A DNA stretch of 64,000 bases from Spiroplasma endosymbiont of Poecilobothrus nobilitatus (lineage in GTDB: Bacteria > Bacillota_I > Bacilli_A > Mycoplasmatales > Mycoplasmataceae), in contig NZ_OZ034915.1 of the NCBI RefSeq assembly GCF_964030655.1, forward strand, positions 930,001 through 994,000, given 5' to 3'. The position numbers and the translations under genes were made by a program. Below, piece after piece: positions 20,126-33,000 of the stretch; position 1 is the stretch's first letter; each line of letters begins with the position of its first letter. The notes beneath the pieces are model-generated. The model had not been told where the DNA came from. It saw only the letters and a list, made by a program, of their open reading frames with translations, and made no database searches.

Positions 20126-20958
20126 CAATAATTAATAACAACAAAACAAAATATTCAGTAAGAAAAATATGTAAGATTTTGTTTTTATCAAAATCAACGT
20201 ATTATTATCAAACTAATAAATGTATTAACAAGCAAGTTAATAATTATGAACAAGAAATTATCAGTGCCTTTAATAAAAGTCGCAAAATTTATGGGGCTCG
20301 CAAAATTAAAGTTATTTTAAACAGAAAATATATCATCTTATCGCGGCGAAAAATCAGATTCTTTATGATCAAAAATAATTTGGTTTCTAAATACACCAAA
20401 TTAAAATATCATAATCATAAAACAACAGTCAATAATGACCAAATTAATAATATTTTAAATCGTCAATTTAACAACAAAAAACCTAATGAAGTTATTGTTA
20501 GTGATTTAACATATGTTCAAGTTGGCGCTAAATGACATTATATTTGTTTATTAATTGACTTGTTTAATCGCGAAATAATTGGTTATAGTGCTGGGCCGAA
20601 TAAAACAGCCGAACTGGTCCAACAAGCTTTTCATAAAATAACACGACCATTAAATCAAATAACTCTATTTCATACTGATCGTGGTAATGAGTTTAAAAAT
20701 AAAATCATTGATGAAATTTTAATAACTTTTAATATTAAAAGATCATTAAGCAATAAAGGCTGCCCTTATGATAATGCTGTGGCTGAAACAACTTACAAAA
20801 CTTTTAAAACTGAATTTATTAATGGTAAAAAATTTAAAAATTTAACACAATTAAAATACGAACTTTTTGATTTTGTGCATTGATATAACAATATTCGAAT
20901 TCATGGCAGTTTAAATTATTTATCTCCAGTTACTTTTAGAAAACAAATGTCTATATAA
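20116..20958 (+). CDS. IS-A copy 3 OrfB, DDE transposase
   Basis: An open frame read through TGA=Trp from the -1 frameshift region to the stop 29 bp before the right end. Catalytic residues are in [16 protein letters not shown] and [10 protein letters not shown]. One GGT to TTT-type change gives [11 protein letters not shown] for [11 protein letters not shown], and an Asp is replaced in LNRKYIIL. It would need OrfA from another copy because its own orfA has a stop. Confidence 0.85.
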
Positions 20959-21408
20959 AAAGTGTCCTAAAAAGTGTTGCCATTCCAACCATTATATTTA
21001 TTAGTAGCAAAACAAACAAATTCTATTTTATTAGCAACTAAAACTAGTACAAATCCTGATGCTAGTTATCGGAAGTTAAATAAAATTAGTAAATTACAAT
21101 CAAATCTTAAAGAATCATTAATTCATTATCATGGCTTAGGTTTCGCGAACATTCAAAATTATTTAAATCTCTGAAAATGAAAATACCAGCATAAATGTTT
21201 AACGCCAAACCAACAATCATCGGTATTATATTTTAACGTATAAAAAAGTTAAATAACAATATTAAAAGTTTATATAATTTTCTTTTAAAGTTATCATATT
21301 GATGATTTTTTTTATTTAATCAAGAGTTTTCTACAAAATTAAAAAAATGATAAAAGAGATTTTTAGTTATGATATTATATAAGTAGATAAAAATGGATTG
21401 GTGAAAAA

Positions 21409-22296
21409 ATGAAAGTTGTAAAAGTTACACCTCGTGGTTATTGTCTTGGTGTTGTCAAGTCAATTAAATGAGCAAAAAAAGCTGCTGTTAAATATGCTGG
21501 TCGGCAAATTTATATGTTAGGTTATCTTGTCAATAATAAACATGTTATTGATTAAATTGTTAATTTAGGTGTTATTCTTGTTAATGATTTTAAACTTAAT
21601 CGCCTTGCGCTAATTCAAACTTTACCAGATAATGCTGTTGTGATTTTAAGTGCACATGATAGCGATGACCGGATTAAAGATGTCGCAGCACAAAAAAACA
21701 TTACGCTTGTTGATACTGAATGTGAATGAGTAACCGTTACGAAAAATTTAATTAAGGAATATTTAGCAAAACATGATTATCAAATTATTTTTATTGGAAA
21801 ACACTTTCATCCAGAAACAAATGCAATGTTAGCGCTTAGTCTAAGCATTAATCTTGTGACAACAGAACAAGAAGTTGATAACATTTTACCTAATCTTGAT
21901 CCAACTAAAAATATTTTAATTGTAAACCAAACAACCCTTTCTAAAATTGATATTGAAGCAATTGTGGAAAAAATTAAAACCCTTGTTCCAAATGAAATTA
22001 TTTTTAAAAATGATTTATGTAATGCAACATTAGAACGACAAAATGCTGTTCTAAGTTTAGATCCAACAACAATAATTGACCTTTTACTTGTTGTTGGTGA
22101 TGAACGAAGTAGTAACACCTTAAAGCTGGTTGCTATGGGCGAACAAATTGGTATTGAATCATATCGCATTAATGATAAAAATGATATTCAAGCAACTTCT
22201 TGGCTAGTAAATAAAACTTGTGTTGCTGTTACTGCGGGGGCATCAACACCTAGCATCATCCAGTTAGAAGTAATTCGTTATTTAGAACAAATATAA
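21409..22296 (+). pseudogene. ispH: 4-hydroxy-3-methylbut-2-enyl diphosphate reductase, nonsense at codon 49
   Basis: The last enzyme of the MEP isoprenoid pathway, reducing HMBPP to IPP/DMAPP with a 4Fe-4S cluster. All cluster cysteines are visible (Cys12 in RGYCLGV, Cys105 in DTECEW, Cys204 in DLCNATLERQ) as are the active-site His in NNKHVID, SAHDSDD and HFHPETN. In-frame TAA lies at 21553-21555, right after NNKHVID, with no good restart downstream, so the 295-codon frame is a pseudogene unless the stop is read through. IS-B copy 3 sits 65 bp upstream; a TATTATATAA promoter-like stretch remains between them. Confidence 0.9.
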
Positions 22297-22325
22297 AAAT
22301 ATTATTAACGATAGTTAATAATATT
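22297..22325. terminator. Bidirectional terminator between ispH and nif3
   Basis: AAAATATTATTAAC pairs with GTTAATAATATTTT around GATA, a 14-bp stem. It serves two convergent genes and overlaps the nif3 stop codon. Confidence 0.85.
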
Positions 22326-23048
22326 TTTGATATTATATGGAATTATTGTTAAAGTTGGAAACTTTCGTGTTAAGTATCCGGCAAAAGCAGCAGTAAAAAA
22401 ATCTTCCATATAATGGTTGAAGCAAATAACTGCTAATTGTTTTTCATTCGCTAATACTCATTGATCTCATTTTACTTCCCCAGTAATAAACAGGTCAATA
22501 TTTTGGTTAATTTTTGCAATCACATCACCTGCCGCTCCTGCAGCTAAGGCAACTGTTTTAATAGGTTGCTCTAACGTCGATAAATTGTGCTGCACTGTTG
22601 TAATTTTAAAAATTGCTTTTAATTTTGTAATAATTTCATCAGCTGTTAAACTGACATACCCAATCTTTGTTAAATCATCATCAAAGGGAACAATTTTTTG
22701 TGGATTTAATTCTTGTAAAATCAATTCATTCATTAAACCATCATAATTCGTGTGTAAAGCATAAACAGCAATGTGATGTTTATTAAGAAGGTCAATAATT
22801 GTTCATTTGTAAGGAATATGTTGAATCCTTTTTTTCTTGCCAAAACAAAAAGGATGATGGGTTATAATAACATTAATTTGCTTAGCGACTGCTGCTGTAA
22901 TTACTTCGCTTGTTAAATCTAAACTAACCATAATTTTTGCTACAAAATGATTTTTGTTTCCATATTGATGACCACTATAATCTCACTTACAAACTGCTTT
23001 CAATGAAAAATCAGTTTCAATTTCTTGATATAATTTTTTAATCAACAT
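22305..23048 (-). CDS. Nif3-like dinuclear metal centre hexameric protein
   Basis: 247 residues of the NIF3/YqfO family. The metal-ligand motif THHPFCF is near residue 65 and a second HTNYDG motif near 99; the late cluster of His/Glu (CFNHYMEDF, TGEVKWDQ) is also present. It overlaps trmK by one base, the usual pairing in Firmicutes. Length matches the short form without the PII-like insert. The biochemical role is uncertain in the literature (annotated in places as GTP cyclohydrolase type 2). Confidence 0.88.
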
Positions 23049-23710
23049 TATATCACCTTATTAATCATTTTTAGTTTTGTTTTAACTTCTTGATAGCACT
23101 TAGTGTTTGCAGGAATCTTGTTTAACAATGTTAAATAATAATCATTTTTTAACAATCATTTCTCTTGAAAAAGTTTATTATGTTCTTTGCGAAGATAAGG
23201 GCCGAAATATAAGTCTTTTTTATTTTTGACTTTTTGACCAGCGCTTTTATTAACAACAATAATCTCATAAATAATATCATTTTCTTTAATTAATAATTCT
23301 TTTTCAATAAAGTACTTTTGTTTTTTAATTCATTCTCGTAATAAAAATGGATCATCATTAGGGCATAAAATATAACGATCAATTAAATCAGAATTTCGTT
23401 GCAAAATGGTTAAAATTGTTGTACTCCCTAATCCCGAAATAATACATGTATTAATCTTAATGTCCGAAACTCCTGTTAAACCATCTGCTAAAATTGGGGT
23501 AATAAGTTCTTCAGCATGATATTTTGCAATATTTTTTTTCGCTTGGGCTAAGGGTTGTGCTGCAATGTCGCATGCATAAGCTTTGGTAATTAAATTTCCT
23601 TTTGCTAAATAAATTGGAATCATTGCATGATCTGTCCCAATATCACAAATAATATCTTTTTCATTAACTTGTTTTGCAATTAATAATAAACGTTCTGATA
23701 ATCTATCCAT
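23048..23710 (-). CDS. trmK: tRNA (adenine-22-N1)-methyltransferase TrmK
   Basis: 220 residues with a SAM-binding motif CDIGTDHAMIPIYL (motif I), then SGLGSTTI and LCPNDDP, which match TrmK (YqfN). It methylates A22 in tRNA. It lies between rpoD and nif3, the conserved Firmicute order, and overlaps nif3 by one base. TGA=Trp occurs at REWIKKQ, where a standard-code reading would cut the protein in half. Confidence 0.93.
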
Positions 23711-23722
23711 TTTTTAAAACCC

Positions 23723-25060
23723 CTATCCTTTAAAAAAGTCTTTTAATACTTTTGCTTTCGAATTAGCTTGGTTTGGTTTAAACTTACGAATTGTTTTTGC
23801 TTCAATTTGGCGAATTCGTTCACGTGTCACTTTAAATTCTTTGCCTACTTCTTCTAATGTTTTTGGTGAATCATATTTTGATAAATGTTTATCAATTAAA
23901 GCATTTTTTTGACTTTGTACTTTTTCGATTGGTGTATCATAGTGAATATCAAGGGCTTTAACTTTTTGGACTAATTCGGGGAAAGTTTCATCTTCACATT
24001 CTTTTGCTAACCGTAATACTGTTCGTAACTTTGTTGGTAAAAGTCCAAACCGCATTCTAATTACTTTTTCTTCTCGTGCTGATAAAATTTCATGGAAAAC
24101 TTCATCAATTACCTCTCGTAATGATTCTTTTTCAGCATATTCATCAGGTGTAAAAATATCTTTATCATCAACAAAATCACCAAAATGAGTATCATCCTCA
24201 TCACCAATTGGTTTTTCTAATGAAACTGGTTCAATTGATAGTCTTTTAATTTCACGAACTTTTTCGCCAACCATTCCTTGCCCCATTTTTTCAGCAATTT
24301 CATTGTAACTTGGTTCGCGTCCTAACTCTTGTGTTAATTGACGTTCAATTCTTGTTAATTTATTAATTGTTTCAATCATATGAACAGGAATCCGAATTGT
24401 TCGCGCTTGATCAGCAATTGACCGTGTTGTTGCTTGTCTAATTCATCATGTTGCATATGTTGAAAATTTAAAGCCACGCTTATAATCAAACTTATCAACA
24501 GCTTTCATTAGCCCAATGTTCCCTTCTTCAATTAAATCCGAAAAATCTAATCCCCGGTTTAAATGTTTACGGGCAACTGAAACAACTAACTTCAAGTTAG
24601 AAGTAATTAATTTATCCCGTCCAAAACGTCTTTCTTCTAGATCAGATGATTCTAACATTTTAGCATATTTAATTTCTTCCTCACGAGTTAAAATATTACT
24701 TGTTCCCAAAATATTAAAGTAAGCTTTAATAATATCTTGAATTTTTGTTTCATTTGAAATACCACCAATTTTGTAACGTAATTTTTCATCTGGTTGTTTT
24801 TTCGTTACTTTTTCTGGTTCAGGAACTTCATTTTCTTCTAACTCTTCTAAATTAATATCACTAAATTCAACACCATTAGCGACTAATTCTTCGAAATATT
24901 CTTCAACATCATTATCATCAACTTCAAAATGATCATTAATTAATGTTATTAATTTTTCTTGTTCAATTTCATTGTTATTTTCTTCTAAATATTTATTAAT
25001 ATATTCTTTAAATTCATCAAAAAATTTCATATCTCTGACTTCTTTTTTTGATAATTCCAT
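23723..25060 (-). CDS. rpoD: RNA polymerase primary sigma factor with an insertion in region 4
   Basis: 445 residues. Region 1.2 starts near residue 107; region 2 is textbook ([33 protein letters not shown] with TGA=Trp; [10 protein letters not shown]). Region 3 follows. In region 4, [12 protein letters not shown] (about residues 330-341) and [20 protein letters not shown] (from 401) are separated by 59 residues, where most sigma-70 proteins have about 8. The start is [13 protein letters not shown]. The gene follows dnaG with a 5-bp gap, an old macromolecular-synthesis operon arrangement. Confidence 0.96.
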
Positions 25061-25065
25061 TCTCT

Positions 25066-26946
25066 CTACCCCTTTTTAAATTTTAATCGTTGATTCAACT
25101 TGTCAATTTCCATTGAAATTGCTTGTTGTTCAATCAGATTATTTGTTTTTTCTAACTTATTTCATAGCATTGCAATCTCTTTTTCATTAGCAAAATCATC
25201 AATTAAGAGCACATAGTCTTCTAATTCTTTCTTATTATATTTAATTTTAATCGTTGATTTATTAATAATATCCATTAATATTTTTTTTAAATTTGGATCG
25301 CTTATTTCATCACACAACATATTAATTTTAACATTTTCTGCCCCCCAATGTCCATTATAATAAGTAATTATATCATTTGCTAACAAACGATAACCATCAA
25401 AATTTAAATTTCCAATTTTTCTTTGATAAAAATCTGCTGCTTTCCGAGAACCAAGTAATTGTAAAACCATATTTCGTTCTGCTAAAAGATATCGTTTTAA
25501 ATTTTTAATTTTATATTTTGTATTTTTAACTACAACAGTCTTACTTTGCTGTGGTTTGAACCTTGGTGGCGGCTTTTGCTGATAATTATTATCATTTGTT
25601 GCATTAGGAATTGGTTCTGATGCAGCAGGTGAAAAAAATGCTTTTTGATATGTTTTAATTTGCCCAATTTTTGTTGTAATTGTTTCTTTAGATATTCCTG
25701 TTATTTTAACTAAATTATTAACCGCCAATTCTTGTTCCAATTGATTTGGACTAGCTTTAATTAAAGGTGCAACAATATTAATAAATTCTTCTAATTCATT
25801 TGCTGCTTGTAAATTAAATTTATTTTGAAAATAATCAAGAGCAAAATTAATTGGATGTTGGGCATTTGCTAACATTGTATGAATTAATTCCCCCTGACCA
25901 CTATTAACTAATTCGTCAGGGTCTTGTTGCGTCTCATTCAAGACAATTTTAACTTTTAGATTATGACTTAATAATTTAATTGTCGCTTTTAAACTAGCAT
26001 TAATTCCAGCCTTATCACCGTCTAAAAAAATTAAACATTCATTTGTTAATCTTTTAATTTCTTTTAAATGATATTCACTTAAATTAGTTCCCATTAAAGC
26101 AACGGTATTTTTAAGATTTAATTTTTCTAAACTAATAACATCCATATATCCTTCAAGTAAAATTAAATTATTTTGCTGGCGAATAAACGGCTTCGCCCGG
26201 TTAATGTTATACATTAGTTGTTCTTTTTTAAAAACCTTTGTTTCAGGAGTATTAAGATACTTTGCTACCTGGTTGGTAACCCCAATTACTCGTCCAGAAA
26301 AACCAATAATATAACTATCTTCATTTTTAATCGGAAACATTAAACGATTATTAAAATAATCATACACCTTGCCATTTTTAATTGTAATTAAACCCGCTTG
26401 TTGAATATCATTAATTGAATATCCTTTTTTAATTAAAAAATGGTACAAATGATCAAAACTACTTTCAGCATAACCAATCTGAAATAATTCAATTTCAGTA
26501 TTATTAATGTTCCGCTTTGTTAAATATTCCTTTGCATCATAAGCCTTTTTGGTTTCTAAATTATTACTGAAGTAAGCGCTTGCTAAGGCATTAATTTCAA
26601 AAATTAACTGTTCACTTTTATCATATTTTGGTTTTTCTTGATAAGTAGTCAATTCATCTAAGGAAATATTGGCCATTACCGCAACTTTTTTTAAAGCTTC
26701 AATAAAACTAATATTTTCATATTCTTGTAAAAAAGTAAAAACATTGCCTCCAACTGAACAAACAAAACAACGGTAAATTTGCTTTTCTGGTGAAATACTC
26801 ATTGAAGGATGTGAATCTTGATGAAACGGACAAACTGTTCAATAATTACGACCCCGTTTTTCAAGTGATAAATATTCTGACATTACGGTAACAATATTTA
26901 CTTTTGATTTAATTAAATCAATTTTTTCATTACTAATTAATGCCAT
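25066..26946 (-). CDS. dnaG: DNA primase
   Basis: 626 residues. The CHC2 zinc finger is complete (CPFHQDSH ... CFVC), and TOPRIM motifs are EGYMDV and FLDGDKAG. It makes RNA primers at replication forks. The start [16 protein letters not shown] follows AAAAGGAGTG. TGA=Trp occurs at RNYWTVCPFH and near the end (MLWNKLEK), so the real gene is longer at both ends than a standard-code frame. A proline/glutamine-rich linker ([12 protein letters not shown]) joins the core to the helicase-interacting C-terminal domain. Confidence 0.96.
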
Positions 26947-26964
26947 ACCTTTCACTCCTTTTAA

Positions 26965-28332
26965 TTATTTTAATGTTGCGGTGAAATAGCTTTCTAAATT
27001 AGCAATTGCCACTCGTTCTTGTTTCATTGTATCACGATTGCGAACTGTAACTTTTTGGTCTTTTTGACTGTCAAAATCAACTGTTACACAAAACGGTGTT
27101 CCAATCGCATCTTGACGACGATAACGCTTTCCAATATTTCCTGTTTCATCATAAGTACATTGAAAATGACCTAAGAGTTTTTCATATAGTTGATAAGCAT
27201 CGCTGTTTAATTGTTTACTTAATGGAATCATCGCAATTTGATATGGAGCTAATAACGGGCTTAATTTTAAAACAATTCTTGTCTCATTATCAGCAACTTT
27301 TTCAACATGGTAAGCATCGTATAAAATAGCTAACATCAAACGCCCAACACCAACAGATGGTTCAATTACATGCGGGATAATTTTTTCATTTGTTTCTTGA
27401 TTTAAATACGACAAATCATTCTTACTCATTTCACTGTGACAACGTAAATCATAATCTCCACGGTCAGAAATCCCTCATAATTCACCTATGCCAAACGGAA
27501 ACTTATATTCAATATCAATAGTTCGTTTTGCATAATGGGCTAACTCATTAGCATCATGCTCACGAAAATGATAGTTTTCTGGTTTTAAATTAATTAATTC
27601 TAAAAACTTGGTTACTTCTTTAACTCAATATTCAAATCAATCAATCTTTTCGTTACTATCATAAAAAAATTCTAATTCCATTTGTTCAAATTCACGTGTA
27701 CGAAAAATAAAATTTCCTGGGGTAATTTCATTCCGAAATGACTTTCCAATTTGACCAACGCCAAAAGGTAATTTTTTTCGCAAAGAACGTTGAACATTTT
27801 TAAAATTAACAAAAATTCCTTGTGCTGTTTCTGGTCGCAGATAGACAACTGATTTTTCATCTTCAATGACACCTTGGTTTGTTTTAAACATTAATTCAAA
27901 CTGACGAATTTCAGTAAAATCATGTCCCTCACAATTTGGACATAAAATATTTTTTTCGGTAACAAAAGTCTCTAATTGTTCATTAGTTCAACCACCACAA
28001 TTTAATTTCGGATAATTATCTTCAATCAGTTTATCTACCCGCATTCGGGTTTTACATTTTTTACAATCTAATAATGGGTCAGCAAAATTACCAAGGTGTC
28101 CAGAAGATTTTCAAACATTATTGTTCATTAAAATAGCACTATCAAGACCAACATTATATTTTGATTTTGTAATAAAATGTTGTCATCATAAATTTTTTAA
28201 ATTTCGTTCTAATTCAACCCCCAATGGCCCAAAATCTCAGCTGTTTGCTAAACCACCATAAATTTCGCTCCCTTGAAAAACAAAACCTTGTGTTTTTAAA
28301 TGATTAACAACTTCTTCTAATGTATATTGCAT
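26965..28332 (-). CDS. glyS: Glycyl-tRNA synthetase (single-chain)
   Basis: 455 residues of the eukaryote/archaea-type alpha2 GlyRS used by mollicutes. Class II motif 2 is seen at [21 protein letters not shown] and motif 3 at [11 protein letters not shown]. Two CxxC pairs (CKKC, CPNC) form a zinc site in the insertion. Six or so TGA codons read as Trp, for instance in LANSWDFGPLG. The ribosome-binding site is AAGGAG. It sits between dnaG and recO in conserved order. Confidence 0.96.
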
Positions 28333-28375
28333 TAATGTGACTCCTTCTTATTTCTCTATCCTCAATTATACTATG

Positions 28376-29122
28376 TTATTCCTTAAAATAAATTGATTTT
28401 TGTCGCATTTCATAAATACTACACGAAAATATTCCAACTTTTGTTAAATAATACTCACATAGCATTTTAAATAATATTATTAAGGCTTTTATATTAATCT
28501 TATTGTAAAAATAAAAATTAGTATGAAAATTACTATTAAAAACTTTCACTAATTCAATTGGAAAGAGATAATCTCTTGGTAATAAACAATTTTTGCAAAG
28601 ATATCCTTCTTCAAGAAAACTAATTGTTTTAATGTGTTGTTTGCTACCGCAGCGTTTACACATCGTAAATTCTCATTCTAATCCATATCATTTTAAAGCA
28701 CGAAACATAAAAGCAATTACAATACTTAAATTATCTTCTCATGCAACTAAATTATCTAATGTTGTTGTTAATAATTCGCACAATCCATTATCGGATTGAC
28801 GGTCAACAACCGCTTGCTCAGCAATTTCACAAATTAATGTTGATAATAAATAATCATCATAATTTTGTGCTAATTTAATTCTTGTTTTTAATAAATTTCC
28901 TGTCTTTAATTTACTTAACTTATTATTATGATATGATAAAAATATTTCAAATTCACTTGTTGCTAAGAATTGTACTGCATACTGATTTTTTGATGTAATT
29001 TTTTGTACCCCTGGTGCAAAAAAAACTAATTTTCCTAATTCTTGTGACAAAATCGTAATAATTGCACTGTTATCATCATAATGTTGTTTATTCAACACCA
29101 TTCCTGTTAATTTTTGAATCAT
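28376..29122 (-). CDS. recO: DNA repair protein RecO
   Basis: 248 residues with an N-terminal OB domain (MIQKLTGMVLNKQHYDDNSA) and a zinc finger (CKRCGSK ... CKNC) in the C-terminal half. It helps load RecA in the RecFOR pathway. The start is one base short of overlapping the era stop, so the two are translationally coupled. TGA=Trp at NLVAWEDN. Confidence 0.9.
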
Positions 29123-29123
29123 T

Positions 29124-30017
29124 TTAATAACTTTCTTTGTTATAGCCTAGACGGGCAATCATTGAAGGTTTATCCCGTCATTTATCCACTACTTTAACAA
29201 ATAATTCTAAAAATATTTTTGTTCCTAAAATTTGTTCTAATTCTAATCGTGCTTGCGTTCCAATTTGTTTAATTAAACGTCCTTGTTTCCCAATAATAAT
29301 TCCTTTTTGCGAATCACGTTCAACACAAATTGAAGCCATAATTTTTAATAGTTGTGGTTGATCATCAATTTTATCAATTAAAATGGCAACACTATGCGGA
29401 ATCTCATCTTCTGTTAACAACAAAATTTTTTCCCGAATAATTTCACGAATTAAAAACTTTTCTGGTTGATCAGTTAGCATATCATCGGGATAATATTGTG
29501 GTCCTACTGCTAAATGTGTTTTTAATAAAGTTAATAACATTTCAAGATTTTTATGTTTGACGGCTGAAACTGGAATGATAGCAGTAAACTGATGATTTTT
29601 TTCTCATTCAGCAATTTTTACCATTAAATCACCTTTGGAAACTAAATCAATTTTTGTTACAACTAAAATAATTGGAATTGCTCGCTCTTGTAGTGCTTTG
29701 ATAATATAACGATCATTATCACCAATGCGTTCATTTGCTGGAGCTAAAAATAAAATAACATCAGCTGCTTTTGTTGCTGATAAAGCAACTTTATTCATAA
29801 ATTTCCCCATTTCATGATGAGCTTTATGAATGCCTGGTGTATCCATAAAAACAATTTGTGATTCTTGATCATTATAGATACCTTGAATACGGTTCCGTGT
29901 TGTTTGCGCCTTTGCTGTTACAATTGCTACTTTATTATTTAAAATTGTATTTAATAATGTTGATTTTCCAACATTTGGTCGCCCAACAATTGCAACAAAA
30001 CCTGATTTAATTGCCAT
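29124..30017 (-). CDS. era: GTPase Era
   Basis: 297 residues: G1 GRPNVGKS, G3 DTPG, G4 TKIDL, and a C-terminal KH domain with GIIIGKQGRLIKQIG. It binds 16S rRNA 3' end in 30S maturation. I start at ATG 30017 (MAIKSGFVAIVGRPN) rather than the GTG at 30026 because AGAGGTG, which includes that GTG, is the ribosome-binding site. Confidence 0.96.
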
Positions 30018-30076
30018 TTTCTTCACCTCTTAATTATTATAATTATAAAGGAAAATATCATAAAAAATTATCTTAT

Positions 30077-33000
30077 TTAAAACTCAAACGCAATTTGATC
30101 ATCTAATGATAAATCTTTTAAAATTTCAAGTTCTTCAAATGATTCTAAATGAGCTTTTGTAATATTTGTTCGTTTTTGTAAATCAGCAATTGATAAAAAT
30201 GGCTTTTCATGGCGAGCATTAATAATACTATTGCCAACAGCTCCTCCCAAACCATCAATTGCAGAAAATGGCGGTAAAATAATTTTTTCATTATTTTCAT
30301 TTGTAATAACGGTAAAATTTTTATTTCGACTTGTTTTTAAATCAATATTGCTCATTTTAATTCCTCGGGCATACATTTCTAATGCTATTTCATAAACGGG
30401 AATTAAATCTTTTTCTTTTTGTGTTGGTTTATTGGGGGCATTAAAATCTTTATTATCCAAACGAGTTTGAATATCGCGTAATACTTGTTTGATTGTTTCT
30501 GCTCCTTTTAAAATTGTTTTAATATCAAAAACATCTGTTCGAGTTGAAAAAAATGTTGCATAATATTCAACTGGATAATTAATTTTATATCATGCTACTC
30601 GTCACGCCATTAAGACATAGGCTGTTGCATGTGCTTTTGGGAACATATACTTAATTTTATTACACGAATCAATATATCATTGTTCAACATTATTATCCCG
30701 CATTAATTTCTCATGTTCAGCTGTTAAACCCTTTCCCTTCCGAACATCTTCCATAATCTTAAAAGCACTTTGAGCAGGTAACCCTTTATAAATTAAATTA
30801 ACCATAATATCATCACGACATCCAATTACTTCTGAGATACTAATATTTTGATTTCGAATTAATTCTTGTGCATTGCCAATTCAAACATCTGTTCCGTGTG
30901 ACAATCCTGAAATTTGAACTAAATCTGCAAATGAAGTTGGTTTTGTATCTAATAACATATTACGAACAAAAAAGGTACCAAATTCAGGAATACCAATTGC
31001 ACCAGTTTTTTCACCATTAATATCTTCTGGTTTAATGTTTAAAACATCTAAACTTTGAAAAAGACTTAAGACCGCTTCAACATTTGTTAGAATTGTTTTT
31101 GGATCCACTCCCGTTAAATCTTGCAGCATTCGCAAAGCAGTTGGGTCAACGTGACCTAAAATATCTAACTTTAAAACATTATCATGAATTGCGTGGAAAT
31201 CAAAATGAGTTGTTAATCAATTTGATTTGATATCATCAGCAGGAAAATTAACTGGTGTAAATGCTTCAACTTCATATTCATTTGGAATAACAACAATTCC
31301 ACCTGGATGTTGCCCAGTTGTTCGTTTAACTCCCTCACAACCCTTCGCAATTCGTTCTAATTCTGCGCGACGTTTTAAATGTAAAATATTTTTACTTTCA
31401 AAATAACCTTTCACATAACCATATGCAGTTTTTTCTGCCACCGTTGAAATTGTTCCCGCACGATAAACACTACGCTCTCCAAACATTTCTTTAGTAAAGT
31501 CATGCGCAATTGGTTGATATTCTCCTGAAAAGTTTAAATCAATATCAGGAACTTTATCCGCTTCAAACCCCAAAAATGTTTCAAAGGGAATATCATGCCC
31601 TTCCCCTTTTAATGGTTTTTGACACTTTGGACAAGTACGAACTGGTAAATCATATCCACACTTAACTGATCCATCAACAATAAATTCACTATAACTACAA
31701 TAAGAACATAAATAATGTGGTTGCAATGGATTTACTTCGGTAATATTACTCATTGTTGCAACAAAACTACTACCAACACTCCCCCGCGACCCAACTAAAT
31801 AGCCATCTTGCAATGATTTATCAACTAATTTATGTGCAATTCAGTAAATAACAGCAAAACCATGTTTAATAATAGCATTTAATTCACGTTCTAAGCGTGA
31901 TGCAACAATTTCTGGTAATGACTTACCATAAATTTTATAAGCATTTTGATAACATAATTCTTTTAATAATTGGTCACTACCCTCAATTTTAGGTGTATAT
32001 AATTTATCTTTAATAATTTCAACTTTTTCAATTTGGTCATCAATTAAATTTGGATTTGTCACTACAATTTCATAAATTAATTCATCATCATTTAAAAAAT
32101 TAAATTCGTTCATCATTTCCATTGTTGTTCTTAAAAACTGATCAGGATTATTAGTTACTCGTTGCTTATAATCATATAAAGGATGTGGACGGCCGCCAAT
32201 TCCCTTTGCATTAATATAAACTTCACGGAAAATTTTATCTTCTGGGTTAAGATAGTGTACATCACCAGTAGCAACAACTAATTTATTTATTTTTTTTGCT
32301 GTAAAAATAATATCTTTAATGACTGTTAATAATCGTTCTTCTGACAAATCACCCATTTGAACTAAATGTTTATATACACTAGGGGGCTGAATTTCCACAT
32401 AATCATAAAACTTAATTGTTTCTGCTAATTCTGATGAATCTTTATTTCTTGCCACTTCAAAAACATCACCATTAACACATGATGACCCAATCAATAAATT
32501 ACTACGATGTTGTTCAATTACACTTCGCAATAATTTTGGTGATGAGTAAAAATATTTAGTATGCGCAGCAGTTATTAATTTAAATAATTCTAATAAACCC
32601 ACCTGATTTTTTGCTAAAATTGTCATATGTTTTGGTCGCAGTTTTTTATAAACAGCAGGGTCATGAATTTTCTCAATATCATCATCAAACTCAATACTAT
32701 AAGTATTAATCATTTTCCGTAGCTGATGCTCATAGATGTCTGTTAAAACAACTGCATCATAATCACCACGGTGAGCAACTTCTTCATTATAAATAACATT
32801 ATAACAACGAGCAATTGTCCCCAACCGATAATTTTTCAAATGTGGTTCTAAAATCCGTGATAATTGTAAAGTATCAATTACTGTGTTATTAATTTCTGAG
32901 AGTCCAGCTTTTTTTAACCACGATTGAATAAAACCAAGGTCAAACTCAGCATTATGCGCAATTAAAATTGCATCCTTAAAATATTCTAAAATTTGGTCAA

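Larger units (their letters stand above)
19116..20987. mobile_element. IS-A compound with two outward right ends
   Basis: Bounded on both sides by the right-end repeat TGGAATGGCAACACTTTTTA and flanked by a 3-bp direct repeat ACC (19113-19115, 20988-20990), the size expected for IS3-family insertion. Inside are a 650-bp right-end fragment on the minus strand (19116-19765, orfB from the [10 protein letters not shown] region to the end) and a full-length plus-strand copy (19766-20987). Confidence 0.92.
18409..21243 (+). pseudogene. IS-B transposase split by the IS-A compound
   Basis: Codons before 19113 and after 20990 join into one open 320-codon frame: zinc ribbon, QIDETFI, IISD, then QPLYLLVAKQTN to LYFNV. 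Apart from the insertion it has no stop, making it the best preserved transposase of its family here, though ISDMQP reads ISDRQP and there are changes in the zinc ribbon region (CLNC, KNSHN). Confidence 0.9.
18327..21343 (+). mobile_element. IS-B copy 3, interrupted by an IS-A compound
   Basis: The only plus-strand IS-B besides copy 5. It is flanked by the 9-bp repeat AAAATGATA (18318-18326 and 21344-21352). Total length 3017 bp equals 1142 (IS-B) + 1872 (IS-A compound) + 3 (duplicated ACC), so the nesting is exact with no loss. It lies 65 bp upstream of ispH. Confidence 0.95.

Noticed and set aside
21807-22169. Minus-strand ORF of 120 aa
   Set aside because: Shadow of ispH, whose frame has all family motifs.
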